Shown in pieces: positions 30,918 through 40,022 of a stretch of DNA of 64,000 bases (positions within the stretch are counted from its first letter, which is position 1; each line of letters begins with the position of its first letter). The DNA comes from Vicinamibacterales bacterium. GTDB lineage: Bacteria > Acidobacteriota > Vicinamibacteria > Vicinamibacterales > UBA8438. The DNA lies in the NCBI GenBank assembly GCA_958296065.1, contig CATQHX010000059.1, positions 1 through 64,000 of the forward strand, given 5' to 3'. The notes beneath the pieces were generated by a model, which saw only the letters and a program-made list of their open reading frames with translations, was not told where the DNA came from and ran no database searches. Both the position numbers and the translations under genes were made by a program.

Positions 30918-31062
30918 TTGGCGCGCTTCCACTTCGACGGCGCTCGCCTTCTGCAGGCCCTTGCCGCCACGTTCGACGGTCGCTCTGCACCGACCGCGGA
31001 CCTGCCGCTCTCCCTCACTACCGGCTTCTATAGCGACACCACGCGCGGCGAACGATGGGATC
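30918..31062 (+). pseudogene. Inverted C-terminal fragment of an AbiEii toxin
   Basis: On the plus strand the frame from 30918 reads RFHFDGARLLQALAATFDGR, then PLSLTTGFYSDTTRGERW. This matches the usual AbiEii C-terminal pattern (FDG-LLAAAI-ATF-RRGTP, then P-ALTP-F--D---W). The N-terminal half of an AbiEii lies immediately next to it on the opposite strand, so this piece has been inverted. It has no start of its own. Confidence 0.6.
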
Positions 31063-31073
31063 CGACTGGTGGT

Positions 31074-31406
31074 CATCCGGACGGCGTCGAAGACGACGCC
31101 GTCATTAACGGCAATGCGGCATGTGTGCTGCAAGGCCGGCTCTACGTCGTCGGGCTCGAAGCTGCCGAGGGCGGCGAAATCGATGTCCTGGGTTTGGCGA
31201 TGGAACGACTCGTTCCAGAGGGCGAAGAGCATGGCTCCCTTGAGAACGAAGCGGCGTCGGTAGGGGGAGCGGTCAAGGCGAAAGAGGAATCGCTCGACGA
31301 CGTACCTCCAGACGAGAAACTGAAAATCCTCGCCGGTCTCCCGGCTGCGAGCGAGCAGCCTTGCGCGGACGGAGGCCCCGACGTTCTTGAGCGGACGTTT
31401 CGTCAC
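31074..31406 (-). pseudogene. AbiEii nucleotidyltransferase toxin, N-terminal part
   Basis: From ATG 31406 about 111 residues match the AbiEii/AbiGii type IV toxin: LLARSRETGEDFQFLVWRYV, FVLKGAMLFALW and TQDIDF, whose two Asp form the nucleotidyltransferase site. After FDAVRM the frame runs into unrelated sequence because the rest of the gene is on the other strand (30918-31062). The start overlaps the antitoxin stop. The toxin is therefore inactive. Confidence 0.8.
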
Positions 31407-32005
31407 GCCAGGATCGCTTGGACGTAGGGTTCGATGACGGTGCGCGCCCGGCAGACGCTGGCCGCCCGCATGATCTCGTCCACCGTGGCGAGCCGCCGGT
31501 CCAGGGCGTCGCGGAGCGCCTCGAGCGCGGTATCGAGACCGAACTTGTTGCGGTATCGAAAACAGTCGACGACCGTGCGGGCCGGGGATGTGATCGAGAC
31601 CGGGACGCCGAGCATCGTGCGGCGGACGACGCCGTAGGTGAGCATTGCTTTCGAGAACCGGACGACCCGAACCTGCGCCGGCGGTCGAGCGGGCCGGCGG
31701 GCCTTGCGGTCGATGGCTATCCAGACTTCGTGTGGCGACTCGGTCCCGATGTCGTGAACGCGGAGTGCCGTCATCAGGCAGACGATCGCGTGCGGCACCG
31801 CGGCGGCTATCATGGCGACGGTCTCGCGCTCCGTCGGCGCGATCTCGGCCAGCCGGTACAGGCCCCCGCCGAGGTCCTCCACGACGCCGGTCGACACGCA
31901 GCGGCGGAGCTGGCGGTACGAGACGCCGAGCGGGTCGACGTCTCGTGGCCGGAAGAAGGCCCCGATTCCGGCATTCTCCAGCGTTGCCGCAGTCAGATCG
32001 ACCAC
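31403..32005 (-). CDS. AbiEi-family antitoxin
   Basis: About 200 residues from GTG 32005 (VVDLTAATLENAG); TTG 32041 is also possible. It has an N-terminal winged helix (GVSYRQLRRCVSTGVVEDLG, then GGLYRL) and the AbiEi core (PHAIVCLMTALRVHDIGTES, VSITSPARTVVDCFRYRNK). AbiEi represses its own promoter and silences the AbiEii toxin. It remains intact while its toxin is broken, the expected survivor order. Confidence 0.85.
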   Translation of the reverse strand: MVDLTAATLENAGIGAFFRPRDVDPLGVSYRQLRRCVSTGVVEDLGGGLYRLAEIAPTERETVAMIAAAVPHAIVCLMTALRVHDIGTESPHEVWIAIDRKARRPARPPAQVRVVRFSKAMLTYGVVRRTMLGVPVSITSPARTVVDCFRYRNKFGLDTALEALRDALDRRLATVDEIMRAASVCRARTVIEPYVQAILA

Positions 32006-32127
32006 GTCTAGATGGTAGTGAATGGCGGCATATAGACGCAAGTGCCGACGTTTATGTCAGTCCTGACACGGACGCACGCGCGGTCGGTCCTTCTGCATCC
32101 GCTCGTAGCCGTCGACGTCCTGCGACA

Positions 32128-34239
32128 TTACTCTGCCATCTCCCGCAGCATGGCCACGATCTCCTTTTCCACCTGCTGGATGTCGGCCTCGATCTCCTCC
32201 AGCGGGCGGGGCGGGCGGTACTCGTAGAAGTAGCGGTTGAAGTTGATTTCGTAGCCGATGATTCCGACCTCGCCGTCCTGCGGGTCCCGGCGCGACGTGT
32301 CGATCCAGGCGTCGGGGACGTGGGGCTTCACCTCGCGCTCGAAAAACGCCTCGACGGTCTCGGCGAGGGGCACGTTCTCCGTGTCGCGCAGCTCGGGATC
32401 CGGCTCGGGGCGGCCCTCCGCGTCCCGGCAGATTTCCGCCTCGGCGTTGCGCTCGGACAGCGCCGAGAGGATGGCCTTGCGAATCGGCGCGGCGAGCTTG
32501 AGTTCCGCCACCTGGGCCGCTTGGGAGAGCTCGGCCTCGAACGCCGCCCGGTCCAGAAACAGCGTGTCCGGCAGGCTCCGGAGCAGAACGCGGACGGCGG
32601 CCTGTTGCTCCCGGCCCGCCTCTTCGTCCCGGGTCCTGGCCTCGCCCCGCCTGCGCGACACGGCCAGGTTGGCGAAGGCGCGTTGGCTCTCGATCCGTGC
32701 GACGCGCTCGGGGCTGGCCTGGAAATCGAGCCGGAGCGGCCGTTCGACGGTGATCTTGCGAAAGCCGAAGTGCGTGGTGGGGTAGACGTGGCTGACGACG
32801 GCGTCGCGTTCCTCGCCGTCCCGCTGGACCTGGCGGGTCGCGCCATCCTCGAAGTCGGCCAGCAGACACAGGATGTCCTGCTTGCGGTCGAACGGCACCT
32901 CGCGGCGCTTGGCGCCGAGGCTCTTGCGCAGGAGGACCCAGAACGCGGTGGCGTCGATGAGCTGGACCTTGCCGCGCCGCTCGGGCCGCTTGCGGTTGGT
33001 GAGCACCCAGACGTAGGTGGCGATGCCCGTGTTGTAGAAGAGCTGCTCGGGCAGGGCGATCAGTGCTTCGAGCAGGTCGTTCTCGAGGATCCAGCGGCGG
33101 ATCTCGCTCTCGCCGCTGCCGGCGTCGCCGGTGAACAGCGGCGAGCCGTTCATGATGATCGCCACCCGTGAGCCGCCCCGGGCCGGCTCCTTGACGTGGG
33201 CCAGCATGTGGAGAAGGAACAGGAGCTGGCCGTCGCTGATGCGCGGCAGCCCCGGCCCGAACCGGCCGGAAGCGCTCCGGTCGTGGTCGGCCCGCACCGC
33301 GTCCTGGTCGCGCTTCCAGTCCTTGCCGTAGGGCGGGTTGGCGATCAGGTAGTCGAAATCGTCGCCGCCATGCCGGTCGTTCGAGAGCGTGCTCCCGAAG
33401 AGCACGCGCTTCGCGTCGCGGCCGTCCTCCGACTTCATGAACAGGTCGGACTTGCAGATGGCGAAGGTCTCCGGGTTCACCTCCTGCCCGAACAGGTGGA
33501 TGTCCGCGTCCGGGTTCACGGCCTCGCCGCGGCGGTCGCCGTCGCGGATCTCGCCTGCGGTGAGGTGCTCCTTGGCGATGGTGAGCATGCCGCCCGAGCC
33601 GCAGCACGGGTCGTAGACGCTGAGCACGACCCCCGGGGTGCGCAGCCGTTCCTCGTCGCCGGCCAGCAGCAGGTCGACCATCAGGTGCACGACGTCGCGC
33701 GGGGTGAAGTGCTCGCCGGGGTTCTCGTTCAGCGCCTCGTTGAACTTGCGGATGAGCTCCTCGAAGATGGTGCCCATCGCGGCGTTGTCGACCGCGTCGG
33801 GGTGGAGGTTCACCTTCGGGTCGCCGAAGCGCTGCACGACCTGGAACAGCAGCCCCGACTCGTCGAGCTTCGAGATGGTGTTGTCGAAGTCGAACTTCTC
33901 GATCACTTCGCGCATGTTGGAGCTGAATCCGGCGATGTAGTGGCGCAGGTTCTGTGCGATGTGGGGAGCGTCGGCCAGCAGTTTCTCGAAGTCGTAGCGC
34001 GACGTGTTGTAGAACGCGAAGCCGGAGGCGCGCTCGAGTTGCCCCTCGAGGTTGTTGAGCCTGCCCTTGAACCGGGTCTGGACCTCCAGCACCTTCCGCT
34101 TGGTGGGGGCCAGCACGCAGTCGAGCCGGCGCAGCACCGTGAGCGGCAGGATGACGTCCTGGTACTTGCCCCGCTTGAAGGTGTCGCGGACGAGGTCCGC
34201 CACGCCCCAGATGAAGCTGACGATCTGGCTGTGGTTCAT
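32128..34239 (-). CDS. hsdM: Type I restriction methyltransferase HsdM
   Basis: 703 residues from ATG 34239 (MNHSQIVSFIWGVADLVRDT). The N-terminal HsdM domain is followed by an N6-adenine methyltransferase with the AdoMet motif DPCCGSGGML (about 210) and catalytic NPPYGKDW (about 300). The C-terminal part has the typical GYEINFNRYFYEYRPPRPLE ending. It looks intact. With HsdS damaged, specific methylation is doubtful. It heads the leftward operon hsdM-abiE-hsdS-fitAB-hsdR, and abiEi begins about 120 bp downstream. Confidence 0.92.
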   Translation of the reverse strand: MNHSQIVSFIWGVADLVRDTFKRGKYQDVILPLTVLRRLDCVLAPTKRKVLEVQTRFKGRLNNLEGQLERASGFAFYNTSRYDFEKLLADAPHIAQNLRHYIAGFSSNMREVIEKFDFDNTISKLDESGLLFQVVQRFGDPKVNLHPDAVDNAAMGTIFEELIRKFNEALNENPGEHFTPRDVVHLMVDLLLAGDEERLRTPGVVLSVYDPCCGSGGMLTIAKEHLTAGEIRDGDRRGEAVNPDADIHLFGQEVNPETFAICKSDLFMKSEDGRDAKRVLFGSTLSNDRHGGDDFDYLIANPPYGKDWKRDQDAVRADHDRSASGRFGPGLPRISDGQLLFLLHMLAHVKEPARGGSRVAIIMNGSPLFTGDAGSGESEIRRWILENDLLEALIALPEQLFYNTGIATYVWVLTNRKRPERRGKVQLIDATAFWVLLRKSLGAKRREVPFDRKQDILCLLADFEDGATRQVQRDGEERDAVVSHVYPTTHFGFRKITVERPLRLDFQASPERVARIESQRAFANLAVSRRRGEARTRDEEAGREQQAAVRVLLRSLPDTLFLDRAAFEAELSQAAQVAELKLAAPIRKAILSALSERNAEAEICRDAEGRPEPDPELRDTENVPLAETVEAFFEREVKPHVPDAWIDTSRRDPQDGEVGIIGYEINFNRYFYEYRPPRPLEEIEADIQQVEKEIVAMLREMAE

Positions 34240-34261
34240 GCCGGGTCTGTTCCGAAGGCTT

Positions 34262-34298
34262 GCGCCGCAGCACGTCGCTTCGCTGCGTTCTGCGGCGC
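34262..34298. repeat. REP-like palindromic element, copy 1
   Basis: Arms GCGCCGCAG (34262-34270) and CTGCGGCGC (34290-34298) form a perfect 9-bp stem. The reverse complement of 42019-42055 matches this element at about 28 of 34 positions, including GCGCCGCAG and TGCGTTCT. It lies between the receptor stop and the hsdM start. Confidence 0.65.
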
Positions 34299-34304
34299 GA
34301 GCTC

Positions 34305-37244
34305 CTAGAAGCGGAAGCCCAGGGAAATCAGGAACGACCGGGCGGCACGGTAGTCCCCGGCCGCGGTCGCTTCGCCGAAGCGGTCTCCCTCGATGTAGCT
34401 GGTCGGGATTCCCAGCGCGTCGAGCGACCCGTCCCAGTCGGGCCGAATGGTCGTGTTGAAGTAGAGCAGCTTGTCGTTGTTGGTCAGGTTGTACCACTCG
34501 ATCTTCATCCATGGCCGCACGCGCCGCCAGACCGGGATGTCGTAGTGAAGCGACAGGTCGAACCGGCTGGAGCCGTTGTAGAGCTCGGACCCGCGGCCGC
34601 CCGAGTAGTACAGCGTCCGCGACGACGGACCGTCTATGTAGCCGAGCTCGTCGAGAATCGCCTGCTGCTCCGGCGTTACGCCGAAGCTGCTCGACGCCAG
34701 GCTGTAGTTCCCTGCCGAGTCGTAGCGCCAGAAACCGCCGATGTCGAGATCGCCGAACGATCCCATGCCGAGGGTGTAGATGCCCCAGACGCGCACCCGT
34801 TGCTTCTGGTAGTCGTCCAGACGGCCCCAGGGGTAGAACCGGTCCGCCGGTGAAATTTCCGGCCAGTCGCCGTAGACCGACGAGACGCCGGGCGTGTTGG
34901 TGCCCTCGCCGTCGAAGTTCCCTTCGTTGCGGAGCTGAGTCGTCCACGACCCGTTCAGCAGCAGGTCGTCGAACAACTGGTAGCGCGTCTCGAACTGCAG
35001 TCCCTCGTAGTTCCGCTGCAGAACGTCGGGATCGTCGCCCAGGTCGCCGGGATTCCGGTAGAACTTGTTCGTGAACTCGCCGTATTCGTCCCCGCTGTCC
35101 GGATCCGTCAGCACCGTCGTTCCCGTCGTCAGGTCCTGGTAGTCCTCCACGAAGCTGCGGGCGCGGCGCCGGACGTAGGTTACCTGGAAGTGCCCGCGTC
35201 TCCCGAGCGTGGCGCCGGTCGACAGCGTGAACTCCTCGGTGACGGGCGAATTGAGGCGTTCATCGGTGAAGACGTTCTGCGTCGGGAAGCGGCCCAGGAC
35301 CGTGAAGTAGTTGGCCGGGTCGAGACCGGGGCAGTCGAGTGCGGTGGCGTTGGGCAGGCCCGGGCACTCGTGCGGCGGACCGGTGTAGACACCCAACAGC
35401 AGGCTCGGGTTGCCGACGTTGGTGTTCTCGGCGAACTGCGCCTCGCTGTACTTCCCGGAGTACTGGCTGTAGGTAGCCTGAATCGAGTAGCGGCCGTCGC
35501 CCAGCGGGTCGTAGGAGGCGGCCAGGCGCGGGACGATGGCCCGCGTGTCGACGGTCACGATGTCGCCCGGGTTCGCTTCGCTCGACACGTACTCGCCGCG
35601 CAGGCCCAGGTTGAACGACAAGTGCTCGTTCAGCGACCAGTTGTCGTTGATGAAGAACGACGACGTGTTGATGTCGATCCGGGCGCCGCGCGACGGGATC
35701 CAGTTCTCGATGAGCGAGTCGAAGGGGGAGAACACGGGGATCAGCCGGTTGTTCACGATGACCGGATCGCCGTTGGCGTCCACCTTGTAGTCGGCATCGA
35801 AGACGTAGCCGGTGGACGTCTGCGAGTTGCCGCCGGTGCGCGTGGACCGGTAGCTCTCGAAGCCGACCTTTACGTTGTGCGAGCCGAACCTCTCGGTCCC
35901 TCGGTACCAGGTGACGTTGCCGGTCACTTGCAGGTTGTTCCGGTCCTCGGGGTCGGTCGCATCGAAATAGGGCGCGTTGTAGTGCCCCAGCTCCTGCGTC
36001 AGCGTGATGAAGGGCGAGTATCCGATGGCCGTCTCGGCGCCGCCGCCGCCTCGGAAGCCGAAGCGCTTCTGCGACACCTGCGCCTCGGCGAAGACGTTGC
36101 GGCTGAGGCCTCCGCGGTAGGTGGTTACGTACAGGTCGTTCGGCCGCTGCGCGTCGTTCTGCACGTCGGGCGTGATGCTGAACGGGAAGGTGGCGAAGTC
36201 GAACCGGTCCGTCTGGTTCCGCATGTACTGGCCGGACAGCGTGTGTCCAGGGGCGAGCGTCGCGGTCAGCTTGAGCTGGTTCCGGTCGTTGTTCTCCCTC
36301 TCGTTGTACGAGATGCCGGTCTGCCCGAAGCTGTCGCTGTCGGTGGTTCGTGCGCGGCGGTACGAGGTGAAGAACCAGAGGCGGTCGCGTGCGATTGGTC
36401 CGCCCAGCGTCGCCTCGTGCGTCTGGTTCAGGACGTCCTCCCGCTCGACTTCGTTCTCCACCTCGTAGGGGTTGAGCCCTTCCCAGGTCGGGTTGTCGAG
36501 GTTCGTCCGCCAACTGCCCGAGAACGTGTTGCCGCCGCTCTTCGTGATGACGTTGACCACACCGCCGGAGAACCGCCCGTACTCGGCAGAGATCCCGGAG
36601 GTCAGCACCTGCGTCTCCTCGATAGCGTCGGCGACGTAGAGGCTGTTCGACGTGCCGAAGAGGTTGTCGTTCGTGTCCACGCCGTCGATCAGGTACACGT
36701 TGTCGTAGGCGAACGAGCCGTTGACCGCGAGCTGCCCCCCGTTCGGCGTGTTCGTGTTCAACCCGGGCTGAACCGCGGCGATGGCGAACGGCGAGCGGCC
36801 CATCGGCAACGCGTTCACTTCGTCGACAACCATGTTCGAGGCGGTCTCCGTCGTCTGGATCTCCGCCGGGATCACGCCCATCACCTGGACCATCTCGGTG
36901 ACGCCGGCCGGCGCCAGCACCGCGTTGACGCCCACCTCGCCGCCGAGCGGCACCGTGGCTTCCTCTTCGACATCGTCGAAGCCGGACAGCTCGAACACCA
37001 CCGAGTAGGCCCCCGGCGGGAGTTGCGGCAGCGAATAGTTGCCGTTGATGTCGGTGACGGCGGCGCGTATTCCCTGCAGGGACGGCGAGCTGACGGTGAC
37101 GGTAACGCCGGGAAGCGAGAGCCCCTGCGAGTCGACCGCGGCGCCGCCGATGGTGCCGGTCTGGCGGCCCTGCCCGAAAGCATCGGCCGCGAAGGTGAGG
37201 GCCAGTGCAAGACCGACCCCCGACGCGAACACTCTAGTTGGCAT
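34305..37244 (-). CDS. Oar-like TonB-dependent receptor
   Basis: 979 residues from ATG 37244 (MPTRVFASGVG), with GGAGG upstream. A signal peptide is followed by a carboxypeptidase-regulatory-like beta sandwich (GTIGGAAVDSQGLSLPGVTV, and DINGNYSLPQLPPGAYSVVF), a plug domain (YLIDGVDTNDNLFGTSN, SAEYGRFSGGVVNVITKSGG) and a large outer-membrane barrel ending in an aromatic residue (LISLGFRF). Such receptors import large or scarce nutrients. Substrate is unknown. It is transcribed toward hsdM. Confidence 0.9.
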   Translation of the reverse strand: MPTRVFASGVGLALALTFAADAFGQGRQTGTIGGAAVDSQGLSLPGVTVTVSSPSLQGIRAAVTDINGNYSLPQLPPGAYSVVFELSGFDDVEEEATVPLGGEVGVNAVLAPAGVTEMVQVMGVIPAEIQTTETASNMVVDEVNALPMGRSPFAIAAVQPGLNTNTPNGGQLAVNGSFAYDNVYLIDGVDTNDNLFGTSNSLYVADAIEETQVLTSGISAEYGRFSGGVVNVITKSGGNTFSGSWRTNLDNPTWEGLNPYEVENEVEREDVLNQTHEATLGGPIARDRLWFFTSYRRARTTDSDSFGQTGISYNERENNDRNQLKLTATLAPGHTLSGQYMRNQTDRFDFATFPFSITPDVQNDAQRPNDLYVTTYRGGLSRNVFAEAQVSQKRFGFRGGGGAETAIGYSPFITLTQELGHYNAPYFDATDPEDRNNLQVTGNVTWYRGTERFGSHNVKVGFESYRSTRTGGNSQTSTGYVFDADYKVDANGDPVIVNNRLIPVFSPFDSLIENWIPSRGARIDINTSSFFINDNWSLNEHLSFNLGLRGEYVSSEANPGDIVTVDTRAIVPRLAASYDPLGDGRYSIQATYSQYSGKYSEAQFAENTNVGNPSLLLGVYTGPPHECPGLPNATALDCPGLDPANYFTVLGRFPTQNVFTDERLNSPVTEEFTLSTGATLGRRGHFQVTYVRRRARSFVEDYQDLTTGTTVLTDPDSGDEYGEFTNKFYRNPGDLGDDPDVLQRNYEGLQFETRYQLFDDLLLNGSWTTQLRNEGNFDGEGTNTPGVSSVYGDWPEISPADRFYPWGRLDDYQKQRVRVWGIYTLGMGSFGDLDIGGFWRYDSAGNYSLASSSFGVTPEQQAILDELGYIDGPSSRTLYYSGGRGSELYNGSSRFDLSLHYDIPVWRRVRPWMKIEWYNLTNNDKLLYFNTTIRPDWDGSLDALGIPTSYIEGDRFGEATAAGDYRAARSFLISLGFRF

Positions 37245-37600
37245 TACCAACCCTCCTCCCAAGCGAACCCTTTGGGTCGCAGGCGCGCATGTACCATCAT
37301 CGCTTGTTTTTCGTGACTGCGCGATGGCGAGTGCCTGTCGACTGCCACCCGGTCATCGTTTTTGCACTATGAATCTGCGTCTCCTCCATCCTGATCGCCG
37401 CGTTGGCCAACCAGGCCGAACGACCGCCACACGGGGTGACCAGGTGCTCAGAACACGATCCGGAGCCCGAGCCGGGCCTGGCGTTGGGCGCGGCCCCGCG
37501 CCGGCGAGGCCGATTGCGGATTCGGCGTGACGCCGTCGTCACGGAAGATCTCGATTACGTCGAGCATGGCGGGAGCATTCGGCGCGAACCGGCTATCCGA
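37245..37600. other. Intergenic, likely receptor promoter
   Basis: 356 bp with no supported gene. The stretch 37290-37400 is AT-richer than the surroundings and lies upstream of the receptor, so its promoter probably lies here. No clear operator was seen. Confidence 0.4.
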
Positions 37601-37993
37601 CTACAGGTCCAGCCAGCGCTCCTGCAGCGGCCGCAGCGCCGCGATGAGCCCGAAGTCCTGGTCGTGGTGGAGCAGCAGCGCCTTGTGGGCGATTGCAATC
37701 TCGGCGATGCAGCAGTCGACGGGACTGCGCGCGGGGGTGCCGAGGCGCTGCAGCTCGAAGAAGGTCCGTGCCGCCTGCCGCCACGTGTCGGGCTCGGGCT
37801 CCAGGTAGCGCTGGCCGTCGAGGTAGGTCGCCAGGCGGTGCCACTGCTCCTCGTGGGGGGCACTCGCGAGCAGCTCGATCTGCGTGAAACGGGTCAGGTA
37901 GACGTCGCCCCCGCCGATCGCCGCTTCGAGCGTGCCCCGCTTGGCGGCGTCCCGCAGCACGTGCAGCCAGACCGACGTGTCAACGATCAGCAC
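37601..37993 (-). CDS. vapC: VapC PIN-domain toxin
   Basis: 130 residues. MLIVDTSVWLHVLRD, TQIELLAS, SPVDCCIAEIAI and HHDQDF provide the four acidic positions of the PIN ribonuclease. It overlaps the antitoxin gene by 14 bp, typical for vapBC. Confidence 0.9.
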   Translation of the reverse strand: MLIVDTSVWLHVLRDAAKRGTLEAAIGGGDVYLTRFTQIELLASAPHEEQWHRLATYLDGQRYLEPEPDTWRQAARTFFELQRLGTPARSPVDCCIAEIAIAHKALLLHHDQDFGLIAALRPLQERWLDL

Positions 37994-38204
37994 CGTCGGA
38001 GTCTCCGTGCAACCCGCGCAGGCCCTTGTGGTCGAAGTCCGGCTCGATGTCCAGCATGCCGGCCAGCTCCAGCAGGTTCTTTCGGGAGCGGCTCTCGACC
38101 AGGCTGGTGAGCGCCACGTGTACCACTTCCCGCTTGGTGCGCGCGCCGGTCAGCTTCATCGCCCGCCGGACCAGGGCGTCGTCCAGCACGATGTTGGTTC
38201 TCAT
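37980..38204 (-). CDS. vapB: VapB antitoxin
   Basis: 74 residues from ATG 38204. MRTNIVLDDALVRRAMKLTG, then ARTKREVVHVALTSLVESR, is the standard VapB (DUF2191-like) ribbon-helix-helix, followed by a toxin-binding tail (LDIEPDFDHKGLRGLHGDSD). A small inverted repeat just upstream is the likely operator. Confidence 0.9.
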   Translation of the reverse strand: MRTNIVLDDALVRRAMKLTGARTKREVVHVALTSLVESRSRKNLLELAGMLDIEPDFDHKGLRGLHGDSDGADR

Positions 38205-38215
38205 GGTGCACATGA

Positions 38216-38233
38216 TACACCACTTGGAGTGTA
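38216..38233. promoter_or_regulatory. Inverted repeat upstream of vapB
   Basis: TACACCACTTGGAGTGTA has 5-bp arms TACAC/GTGTA and lies 12 bp upstream of the vapB start. Position and symmetry fit the operator that VapBC uses to repress itself. Assignment is inferred. Confidence 0.4.
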
Positions 38234-38349
38234 GTGCTCTGTCTTCTTGAGCCGCTGGCCGCCGGGCGTGCCGCCGCCGAGTCGAACGTGGAGGCAAGGG
38301 GTGGGACCGGGGCTCCCTTCATCGGCTTTCGAATAGAGCACTCACCTGA

Positions 38350-38396
38350 ATAGACGTATTTTAGATCTGTTATTTTGATATTTTAGACGTCTATTA
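38350..38396 (+). promoter_or_regulatory. AT-rich promoter with palindromic operator
   Basis: AATAGACGT (38350-38358) and ACGTCTATT (38388-38396) form a 9-bp inverted repeat. The second arm contains the perfect palindrome TAGACGTCTA (38385-38394), only 6 bp before the ATPase start at 38401. The intervening bases are almost all A/T, unlike the genome. A repressor site over the promoter or ribosome site is likely. Confidence 0.6.
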
Positions 38397-38400
38397 GAGC

Positions 38401-39789
38401 ATGAAGCGATTCGCTGAAGAGACGCTGCACGGTTGGCTGAAGGCGCCGCGTCGCAAGCCGCTGGTGCTGCGCGGCGCACGGCAGGTCGGGAAGACGACCC
38501 TCGTCCGGCAGTTCGCCGCGGCGGCCGGGCTCGGATTGTGCGAGGTGAACCTGGAGCGGCATCTCTACCTCGACCGGGTGTTCGAGAGTCTGGATACGGT
38601 GCGCATCCTGCGGGAGCTGGAGGCGCTCGGCGGCGTGCGGCTCGACGGCGCGATGCTCTTTCTGGATGAGGTGCAGGCGACGCCGCACGCGCTGCCCGCC
38701 CTGCGCTATCTCTACGAGGACCGGCCGGAGCTGCCGGTGGCGGCCGCCGGATCGCTGCTGGAGTTCACGCTCGCCGACCACGGCTTCTCGATGCCGGTCG
38801 GCCGGATCCGGTATCTGCACGTTGGACCGATGACGTTCGGCGAGTTCCTGGCCGCCGCCGACCCGGAGGCGATGGAGGAGGCCTCCGCCACGGACCCGGA
38901 CGAGCCGTCGGCCGACGCCGTGCACCGTCGGCTGTCACGCCGGCTGCGGGAGTACCTGCTGGTGGGCGGATTGCCCGAAGCCGTGCAGGTGCACTGCGAG
39001 TCGGGGTCGCCACTGGAGGTGGCCGCCGTCCACCGGTCCATCGCAGCGACCTACGAAGACGACTTCGCCAAGTATGCGCGGGGGGCGCAGCTCGGCCGGC
39101 TGCAGCGGCTGTTCCGCACGGTGCCACGCACGGTCGGGCAACCCGTGAGCTACCGCCGCCTCGATCCGGATGCGCGCGCCGCGGAGGTCGGCCGGGCCGT
39201 CGAGCTGCTGGTCAAGGCACGCGTCTGCCATCGCGTCTCCCACAGCAACTGCTCCGGGCTTCCTCTGGGCGCCGACGCCGGCCGCCGCACCGGCAAGCTG
39301 CTGTTCATGGACGTCGGGTTGATGAACCACGTCTGCGGACTCGATCCGATCGGTGTCGAGGCCATGGATGCGGTTCGCCTCGTGAACGAGGGGGGCATCG
39401 CCGAGCAGTACGTCGGACAACAGCTCATCGGATTGAGCGGTGGCGAGCAGCCGCCGGAACTCCACTACTGGTTGCGCAATGCGCGCAGGGGCAATGCCGA
39501 GGTCGACTACGTGATCGCGCACGGCGACTGGATGGTGCCAGTCGAAGTCAAGGCGGGGAGCAGCGGCTCGCTGAAATCGCTGCTGCAGTTCGCGTACGAG
39601 AAACGGCCTCCGCTCGCGGTACGGTTCGACGCCAACCCGCCCAGCCTGCAGACGGTGCGCCACACCATCCGCGTTGCGGAAGGAACGCAGCCGGTGACGG
39701 TGCGCATCCTGTCGCTGCCGTTGTACGCGGTCGATGCCCTGCCGCGGCTCGTTGGCGAGCAACGCCGCCGTGCGCGGGGCGAGCAATAG
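38401..39789 (+). CDS. AAA ATPase of the DUF4143 family
   Basis: 462 residues. Walker A RGARQVGKTTLV (about 24-33) and Walker B MLFLDEVQA (about 83-91) are followed by LREYLLVGGLPEAVQ and a C-terminal DUF4143 domain with a nuclease-like strand pair (AEVDYVIAHGDWMVPVEVKA). These ATPases are widespread and mobile, with poorly known roles; some are linked to toxin-like modules. The compact gene has its own palindromic promoter. It is convergent with the aldolase. Confidence 0.88.
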   Translation: MKRFAEETLHGWLKAPRRKPLVLRGARQVGKTTLVRQFAAAAGLGLCEVNLERHLYLDRVFESLDTVRILRELEALGGVRLDGAMLFLDEVQATPHALPALRYLYEDRPELPVAAAGSLLEFTLADHGFSMPVGRIRYLHVGPMTFGEFLAAADPEAMEEASATDPDEPSADAVHRRLSRRLREYLLVGGLPEAVQVHCESGSPLEVAAVHRSIAATYEDDFAKYARGAQLGRLQRLFRTVPRTVGQPVSYRRLDPDARAAEVGRAVELLVKARVCHRVSHSNCSGLPLGADAGRRTGKLLFMDVGLMNHVCGLDPIGVEAMDAVRLVNEGGIAEQYVGQQLIGLSGGEQPPELHYWLRNARRGNAEVDYVIAHGDWMVPVEVKAGSSGSLKSLLQFAYEKRPPLAVRFDANPPSLQTVRHTIRVAEGTQPVTVRILSLPLYAVDALPRLVGEQRRRARGEQ

Positions 39790-40022
39790 CGCCCCGAACG
39801 CCTCGCAGGCTCGGCGTTTCCGGCCCATCCCGTCTTCACCATGGCAATCCGGGACGCGCTGCCGATGAAGCCGCCGAATGGGTGCCGGGGGGTGCGTTGC
39901 TGCGGGCGGGTGTCGAATGCGACCGGCGCCGGACACCCTGTTCAGGTATCCGGCGCCGGACTTGCGAGGTGCCGTGGCGTGGCGGCGCCGTGCGCTTGAA
40001 GAGCCGGGCCGCGTGCCGCGGA

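Noticed and set aside
34240..34947. HsdM extended upstream to 34947
   Set aside because: The extra sequence overlaps the end of the TonB receptor in another frame; the HsdM N-terminus matches from MNHSQIVSFIWG at 34239.
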